Notes under the pieces: generated by a model
Told to the model about the DNA's origin: nothing
Databases searched by the model: none
What the model saw: only the letters and a program-made list of their open reading frames with translations
Made by a program: the position numbers and the translations under genes
Source: an uncultured Paraburkholderia sp.
GTDB lineage: Bacteria; Pseudomonadota; Gammaproteobacteria; Burkholderiales; Burkholderiaceae
DNA length: 5,776 nt
NCBI GenBank assembly: GCA_937917025.1
Contig: CALFSF010000260.1
Span: 1 to 5,776, forward strand
Direction: 5' to 3'
Shown here: in pieces, positions 1 to 5,776 of the stretch
Numbering within the stretch: the stretch's first letter is position 1
Layout of the letters: each line of letters starts with the position of its first letter

Positions 1-2679
<2,679 letters not shown>

Positions 2680-2683
2680 AACG

Positions 2684-2688
2684 CTCTC
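2684..2688 (-). promoter_or_regulatory. Weak ribosome binding site for the conventional carB start
   Basis: On the minus strand GAGAG lies four bases before the ATG at 2677-2679. Both match and spacing are poorer than those at the in-frame ATG at 2764-2766, so the start is fixed mainly by similarity to known CarB proteins rather than by this site. Confidence 0.45.
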
Positions 2689-2736
2689 GCTAATGTATTC
2701 CTGTGTGCTTGCCTTGGCGCGCTGCGTGCCGGCGCT

Positions 2737-2760
2737 TGCGTCCGCATTCGCGTCCGCGTT
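2737..2760 (-). repeat. Two tandem 12-bp units encoding Asn-Ala-Asp-Ala twice
   Basis: On the minus strand AACGCGGACGCG (2749-2760) is followed directly by AATGCGGACGCA (2737-2748). The units differ at two positions. In the carB frame both differences are synonymous third-codon changes (AAC/AAT for Asn, GCG/GCA for Ala), so the peptide NADA is repeated unchanged. The pattern fits, but does not prove, selection on a translated product. Confidence 0.7.
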
Positions 2761-2763
2761 TTG

Positions 2764-2778
2764 CATTCCGTTACTCCG
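2764..2778 (-). promoter_or_regulatory. Candidate alternative in-frame start site of carB with good ribosome binding site
   Basis: On the minus strand GGAG (2775-2778) is followed by seven bases and then an ATG (2764-2766). This ATG is 29 codons upstream of, and in frame with, the conventional carB ATG. The site is a better Shine-Dalgarno arrangement than the one before the conventional start. Use of it would add a short hydrophilic stretch beginning MQNADANADASAG. Known CarB proteins normally begin at MPKRTDIKS, so this start is a possibility, not the default. Confidence 0.35.
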
Positions 2779-2859
2779 CGCGGGCCGTGCCTGCCCCGCG
2801 CTTTTCACTCGCTGCTTCGCCCGCGCGCGCTCTGCTCTTTCGTCTTCCGTGCGCGTCGC

Positions 2860-4023
2860 TTACGCGACTGCGGCCGCTGCCGTGCTGCCCGCTTTATGCT
2901 TGTCCATCAACGCGGTGAAGCGGTCGAACAGGTAAGCGATGTCGTGTGGGCCGGGCGGCGCTTCCGGGTGACCCTGGAAGCAGAACGCGGGCTTGTCGGT
3001 GAGTGCGAAGCCTTGCAGCGTGCCGTCGAAGAGCGACACGTGCGTGACCTTTGCGTTGGCCGGCAGCGTGGCCGCATCGACCGCGAAACCGTGATTCTGC
3101 GACGTGATGATCACGCGGCCGTCGTCGAGATCCTTCACCGGATGATTCGCGCCGTGGTGGCCGGTCTTCATCTTGATCGTCTTCGCGCCGAGGGCGAGAC
3201 CCATGATCTGGTGACCGAGGCAGATGCCGAACGTGGGGATGCCGCGCTCGATGAACGCCTTCGTGGCCGCGATCGCGTAGTCGCACGGTTCCGGGTCGCC
3301 CGGGCCGTTCGACAGGAAGATCCCGTCCGGATTGAGCGCCAGCGCCTGCTCCGCGCTCGCCTGCGCCGGCAGCACGGTGACATGGCAGCCGCGTTCGGCC
3401 AGCATGCGCAGAATGTTGTACTTCACGCCGTAATCGAACGCGACGACGCGGTACTTCGGCGCATCCTGCGTGCCGTAGCCGGTGCCGAGGCGCCATTCGC
3501 GCTGCGTCCATTCGAACGGCTCCTTCGTCGACACGACCTTCGCGAGGTCCATGCCGGTAAGGCCAGGAAACGCGCGCGCGAGTTCGATGGCCTTCGCTTC
3601 GTCGTCGGAACCGGCGAGGATCGTGCCGTTCTGCGCGCCCTTGTCACGCAGCAGGCGCGTGAGCTTGCGGGTATCGATACCGGCGATGGCGACCACGCCT
3701 TCGTCCTGCAGATATTGCGAGAGCGTGCGTTCCATGCGGAAATTCGACGCGAGAACCGGCAAATCGCGGATGATCAGGCCGGCGGCATGGACTTTCGTGG
3801 CTTCGACGTCTTCGGCATTGACGCCGACGTTGCCGATGTGCGGATACGTGAGGGTGACGATCTGGCGGGCGTAGCTCGGGTCAGTCAGGATTTCCTGATA
3901 GCCCGTGATAGCCGTATTGAAGACAACTTCGCCAGTCGTATGACCGGGGGCGCCGATCGAGTAACCACGAAAGACCGTGCCGTCGGCGAGTGCGAGCAAA
4001 GCAGGAGAAAAAGACGGCAACAC
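2860..4023 (-). CDS. carA: Carbamoyl-phosphate synthase small (glutaminase) subunit CarA
   Basis: CarA hydrolyses glutamine and channels ammonia to CarB. The 387-residue protein is close to the 382 of E. coli. The N-terminal domain has GEVVFNTAITGYQEILTDPSY, whose Ser50 matches the glutamine-contacting Ser47 of E. coli, and IDTRKLTRLLRDKGAQNG near residues 116-133. The class I glutamine amidotransferase domain (about 191-375) carries SNGPGDP at 238-244, FGICLGHQ with nucleophile Cys268, SQNHGFAV at 308-315, and the GHPEA motif with His352 and Glu354, so the catalytic triad is intact. The start is set at GTG 4021-4023 because AAGGAG sits six bases before it and the protein then begins MLPSFSP, as I recall for Burkholderia CarA; a GTG at 4042-4044 would add seven residues but swallow that site. 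Oddities: Pro356 where HPEASPGPHD is usual, and an Ala-rich C-terminal tail. carB follows after 180 bases. Confidence 0.97.
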   Translation of the reverse strand: MLPSFSPALLALADGTVFRGYSIGAPGHTTGEVVFNTAITGYQEILTDPSYARQIVTLTYPHIGNVGVNAEDVEATKVHAAGLIIRDLPVLASNFRMERTLSQYLQDEGVVAIAGIDTRKLTRLLRDKGAQNGTILAGSDDEAKAIELARAFPGLTGMDLAKVVSTKEPFEWTQREWRLGTGYGTQDAPKYRVVAFDYGVKYNILRMLAERGCHVTVLPAQASAEQALALNPDGIFLSNGPGDPEPCDYAIAATKAFIERGIPTFGICLGHQIMGLALGAKTIKMKTGHHGANHPVKDLDDGRVIITSQNHGFAVDAATLPANAKVTHVSLFDGTLQGFALTDKPAFCFQGHPEAPPGPHDIAYLFDRFTALMDKHKAGSTAAAAVA

Positions 4024-4029
4024 GGGAGA

Positions 4030-4035
4030 CTCCTT
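4030..4035 (-). promoter_or_regulatory. Ribosome binding site deciding the carA start
   Basis: The minus strand reads AAGGAG, then six bases, then GTG at 4021-4023. Match and spacing are near ideal. This supports the GTG at 4023 over the in-frame GTG at 4044, which would place the site inside the coding region. Confidence 0.85.
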
Positions 4036-4055
4036 GGGGAACACCCTGTTGCCGA

Positions 4056-4118
4056 CCTGTCTATCCGACCGTGCGGGCCGCGGCGAGGCGCATCGACAGG
4101 ATGCGCGCGCAGGCCCGC
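4056..4118 (-). ncRNA. Nested hairpin with possible pseudoknot in the carA leader
   Basis: In the transcript the outer arms GCGGGCC and GGCCCGC enclose an inner hairpin GCGCAU-CCUGUCG-AUGCGC. Six bases of its loop, CCUGUC (4095-4100), are exactly complementary to GACAGG at 4056-4061, just 3' of the outer stem and about 20 bases before the Shine-Dalgarno site. Loop-to-tail pairing would form a pseudoknot. This is a cis element of the mRNA, not a separate RNA gene. All pairings were read by eye; short GC-rich matches arise by chance, so a regulatory role is inference. Confidence 0.35.
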
Positions 4119-4271
4119 TCGCGTATCGCGGCTGACGTCACATCGCTTCGGGCACGCTCGGCCCATTGTGTGGACGGATCGGCTGGAGGCAGGACGCTCG
4201 CGGCGCGCGGCGGATGAACGGTATGGGAGAGGTAGGCGCTAGGGTGCGGGTTGATAAGCTCAAACCTTGCA

Positions 4272-4301
4272 ATTATAGCGCGAAAGTACCCCTTCCTTCA
4301 A
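4272..4301 (-). promoter_or_regulatory. Probable sigma70-type promoter of carAB
   Basis: The minus strand has a perfect -10 hexamer TATAAT (4272-4277) and a -35-like TTGAAG (4296-4301, four of six consensus bases) separated by 18 bases. It lies in an AT-richer patch of an otherwise very GC-rich region, reads toward carA, and predicts a start near 4265. I see no second promoter nearer carA. A perfect inverted repeat abuts its upstream edge. Confidence 0.75.
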
Positions 4302-4302
4302 A

Positions 4303-4318
4303 TCCAGGATAGCCTGGA
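4303..4318. promoter_or_regulatory. Perfect inverted repeat next to the carA -35 box, candidate operator
   Basis: TCCAGG-ATAG-CCTGGA has six-base arms and a four-base spacer and starts one base beyond the -35 hexamer. The place suits a binding site for a dimeric regulator. Read as minus-strand RNA it is a 6-bp hairpin followed by UUUG, so it could alternatively be a weak end signal for the upstream transporter transcript. I do not recognise it as a known ArgR or PurR box. Confidence 0.4.
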
Positions 4319-4428
4319 ACCCCAGCTGGCGCGCCGCAGGTCGCGGTGCGAGTCTTATGGGACAAGGCTTTGCGGCCTTTCACCGGGCGTTCGCGCGAAG
4401 CAGATCGCGACGTCCGGCGCGGCCCGGG
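4319..4428 (-). other. Gap after the transporter gene, with hairpins but no clear terminator
   Basis: Just after the transporter stop the minus strand can pair CCGGGC (4422-4427) with GCCCGG (4383-4388) around an inner CGCG/CGCG pair, and a smaller AAGGC/GCCTT hairpin lies near 4361-4378. No T-run follows either, so factor-independent termination is not supported. CCAGCTGG (4322-4329) and GGCGCGCC (4328-4335) are short overlapping palindromes. No gene is seen here. Confidence 0.4.
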
Positions 4429-5577
4429 CTACGACTGGTGTTCAGCGTGCAGATGGGCGGGTTTCGCCAGCACGCGCCCGGGTAGCACGTACCAGATCGC
4501 ACTCGCGATCTCCAGCGCGACGAGGATGCCCCACGCGGTGAGATGCGCGGCCGGCGGATAGCGTCCATCCGTTGCCGGCCAGTGCGACAGCACCGCGCCC
4601 ACACCGATCTGGAAGCCGAAAATCAGCAGAAAGAGGATCAGCGTGAGCGTGGTGTTGCAACGGCCCGCCATGTGCGGCGGAAAATGCTGCGCGAGCACCG
4701 CGTAGCTGAGGATGCCCGTCCCGCCGAACACGCCGTATGCGCCCCACAGGAGGCTCGCCGGCAACGGCACGCGCAGCATGATCAGAACCTGCGTGACGAC
4801 GAAGAGCGCCATGCCCACGCCGCAAAACGCATAAATCGACAGGCCGCGCTTTTCCAGCGAACGCGCCGCCGCGCCGAAGCCCACACTGCCCGCCATCATC
4901 GCGACGCCGAGCAGCGACACCAGCGCGGCCGCCGGCCCCGGCTGCAGACCGGCGACATCGCGCAGCCACGCGCCCACCCAGAGCGACTGCATCGCGTAAA
5001 AGACGCCCTGCGTCATCACCGAAAACGACGCGATTTTCCAGAATGCCGCGCTCTTCAGAATGTGCCACGTGCCCTTGAACTGGCTGACGATACCGGCCTG
5101 ATGATGGGTATCGCGCGCGTCGGGCGCCATCGTCCACAGCGCGGCCGCGACGGCGATCGTCAGCAGTCCGAGCGCGACGCACACGACGCGCCAGCCCGCG
5201 AAGCCCAGCACCCACGTGAGCGGCGAACCGACGGCAACGCCGCCCAGCCCGCCGACCGCCATCACCAGCCCGTTGAAGAGCGGCAGGCGCGTCACCTCGA
5301 AATGCTGCGCGAGCGCCTTGAACGCCGCGCCGAGACACGCCGAGACCCCGACGCCGATCAGAAGCCGCCCCAGCATCATCATGCCCACGCTGTGCGCCGC
5401 GCCGAAGACCCAGACGCCCGCCGCCGCGAACAGCAGCAGGCCGGCTGTCACTCGGCGCGGACCGAAATGATCGAGGAGCACGCCTGCGGGAATCTGCGCG
5501 CCCGCGAAGCCGAGGAAATAGAGGCTCGTGAGCAATCCGAGATCGGTGGCCGAGAGCCCCAGCTCGTGCGTGATCAT
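4429..5577 (-). CDS. MFS transporter, N-terminally truncated at a sequence junction
   Basis: This is an inner-membrane secondary transporter of the major facilitator superfamily; the substrate cannot be told. The 382 residues are strongly hydrophobic, with successive membrane-like segments up to a short polar tail (HLHAEHQS). The signature loop after helix 2, here GVLLDHFGPRRV at residues 32-43, is the family's motif A. A polar stretch near residues 150-170 (DARDTHHQ) fits the central loop between the two six-helix halves. The protein starts MITHELGLSATDLGLL, which in relatives follows the first helix, so helix 1 and roughly 30-40 residues are missing. In-frame TGA at 5587-5589 lies four codons before the ATG, and no proper ribosome binding site precedes it. 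The sequence turns into an unrelated gene right there, so this is probably a broken or chimeric copy. It lies upstream of carA in the same direction, but carA has its own promoter. Confidence 0.85.
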   Translation of the reverse strand: MITHELGLSATDLGLLTSLYFLGFAGAQIPAGVLLDHFGPRRVTAGLLLFAAAGVWVFGAAHSVGMMMLGRLLIGVGVSACLGAAFKALAQHFEVTRLPLFNGLVMAVGGLGGVAVGSPLTWVLGFAGWRVVCVALGLLTIAVAAALWTMAPDARDTHHQAGIVSQFKGTWHILKSAAFWKIASFSVMTQGVFYAMQSLWVGAWLRDVAGLQPGPAAALVSLLGVAMMAGSVGFGAAARSLEKRGLSIYAFCGVGMALFVVTQVLIMLRVPLPASLLWGAYGVFGGTGILSYAVLAQHFPPHMAGRCNTTLTLILFLLIFGFQIGVGAVLSHWPATDGRYPPAAHLTAWGILVALEIASAIWYVLPGRVLAKPAHLHAEHQS

Positions 5578-5582
5578 GATCT
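5570..5582. other. Breakpoint joining two 5'-truncated genes at a palindrome
   Basis: GATCATGATC at 5572-5581 is a perfect 10-bp palindrome with two GATC sites. To its left the minus strand encodes an MFS protein missing its N-terminus; to its right the plus strand encodes a receiver domain missing its N-terminal half. The first available ATG codons of the two frames overlap within CATG (5575-5578). That leaves no room for a promoter or ribosome binding site on either side, so a natural divergent start is very unlikely. A deletion, an inversion endpoint, a Sau3AI-type cloning chimera or an assembly join would all look like this. Confidence 0.75.
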
Positions 5583-5776
5583 CGGATCAAGCGGAGGTCG
5601 GCGAGGCGGTCGCCGCGATCCGTTTGGGCGCGGAGGATTACCTCAAGAAGCCTTTCAACGTCGAGGCGTTCAAGCTCGCGGTCAAACGGAGCCTCGATCG
5701 CAAGATGATTTTCGGCCAGGACAACCAGGCCGCGAAGTTCCTGAGCCTGCTGAATTCCTGCCAGATGATCTCGGCC
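5570..5776 (+). CDS. Response regulator fragment: second half of a receiver domain, both ends missing
   Basis: Read from GTG 5570 the frame gives VIMISDQAEVGEAVAAIRLG, then AEDYLKKPFNVEAFKLAVKR. This is the strand 4 to helix 5 part of a CheY-like receiver domain: the conserved Ser/Thr is the Ser of VIMIS, and the conserved Lys precedes Pro in LKKPF. The N-terminal half with the phosphorylated Asp is absent. Upstream in this frame is only the antisense of the transporter gene, so the start is not a real one. After the domain, LDRKMIFGQDNQAAKFLSLL leads into LNSCQMISA at the window edge, which resembles the approach to a GAF-like domain, but the output domain is not seen. An intact protein would act in two-component signalling in the cytoplasm. 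It has no sensible link to carAB. Confidence 0.8.
   Translation, partial: MIMISDQAEVGEAVAAIRLGAEDYLKKPFNVEAFKLAVKRSLDRKMIFGQDNQAAKFLSLLNSCQMISA

Larger units (their letters stand above)
2680..2859 (-). other. carA-carB spacer, open in the carB frame throughout
   Basis: This 180-base gap is exactly 60 codons and lies in the same frame as both carA and carB. Reading every triplet from the carA TAA (2860-2862) to the carB ATG finds no stop codon. The hypothetical peptide is hydrophilic and low-complexity: first rich in Arg, Ala, Glu and Lys, then in Ala, Asn, Asp, Ser and Thr, as a flexible linker would be. Forty-three of the 60 codons end in G or C, so the composition is only weakly gene-like. 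In-frame start codons occur at 2808 (GTG) and 2766 (ATG). It may be plain untranslated spacer, an N-terminal extension of CarB, or a linker reached by reading through the carA stop. I see no terminator or internal promoter in it. Confidence 0.6.
4024..4265 (-). promoter_or_regulatory. Long structured 5' leader of carA
   Basis: If transcription begins six or seven bases after the -10 box (about 4265), the carA leader is about 240 nt. Several inverted repeats cluster in its 3' half: CGCG-ATA-CGCG at 4120-4130, an outer pair GCGGGCC/GGCCCGC (4112-4118 with 4073-4079), and an inner stem GCGCAT/ATGCGC with a seven-base loop (4088-4106). There is also an 8-bp palindrome TGACGTCA at 4133-4140. No T-run follows the hairpins, so an intrinsic terminator is not evident. 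Two ATG-initiated frames lie on this strand: a ten-codon one (4061-4093) and a longer one running into carA out of frame (3885-4166). Neither has a convincing ribosome binding site. The 5' part, about 4170-4265, shows nothing clear. I cannot match the leader to a known riboswitch. Confidence 0.5.

Noticed and set aside
3885..4166. A 93-codon minus-strand frame starting in the carA leader and overlapping carA
   Set aside because: Most of it is out-of-frame carA coding sequence, with Arg/Ser/Cys-rich composition and no ribosome binding site.
4383..4427. GC-rich inverted repeat after the transporter stop as an intrinsic terminator
   Set aside because: No T-run follows on the minus strand, and short GC palindromes are expected by chance at this base composition.
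5216..5470. An 84-codon plus-strand frame within the transporter gene
   Set aside because: It is antisense to conserved transporter sequence, has Pro/Thr/Ser-rich composition, and shows no start signal or domain.
4442..5590. A second 382-codon minus-strand frame overlapping the transporter
   Set aside because: It is a frame-shifted shadow: Arg/Ala/Gly-rich, with no membrane segments, while the chosen frame has the MFS motif A and regular hydrophobic segments.

Overview
The window looks like chromosomal DNA of a high-GC betaproteobacterium, most likely Burkholderiales (Burkholderia, Paraburkholderia or Caballeronia type). This rests on my recognition of the CarA and CarB sequences and on codon use: TTA, CTA and TCA codons are absent from carA and from the visible part of carB. 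No database search was possible.

Layout. Positions 1-2679 (minus strand) hold the first 893 codons of carB, the large subunit of carbamoyl-phosphate synthase; its 3' end lies outside the window. Positions 2680-2859 lie between carA and carB. This spacer is open in the carB frame for all 60 codons, from the carA stop codon to the usual carB ATG. Positions 2860-4023 (minus) are a complete carA, the glutaminase subunit, starting at a GTG behind a strong Shine-Dalgarno site. Positions 4024 to about 4265 are a long, structured carA leader. A good sigma70-type promoter lies at 4272-4301, directly beside a perfect inverted repeat at 4303-4318. Positions 4429-5577 (minus) encode a major facilitator superfamily (MFS) transporter that lacks its first membrane helix. 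Positions 5570-5776 (plus) encode the second half of a response-regulator receiver domain, running off the right edge.

How the genes work together. CarA releases ammonia from glutamine and CarB uses it with bicarbonate and two ATP to make carbamoyl phosphate for arginine and pyrimidine synthesis. The two genes are probably one transcript read leftward from the promoter near 4272-4301. The transporter is co-oriented and upstream but has no evident functional link.

The most striking features are two. First, near 5572-5581 two unrelated genes, each missing its 5' part, are joined head to head at a 10-bp palindrome. This looks like a deletion or rearrangement breakpoint, or a cloning or assembly chimera, rather than a normal divergent gene pair. 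Second, carA and carB are separated by an in-frame open spacer with a possible upstream start and a small repeat whose differences are synonymous. That raises the possibility of an N-terminally extended CarB or rare CarA-CarB readthrough. I see no evidence for a wholly new system, mobile element, CRISPR array or RNA gene.
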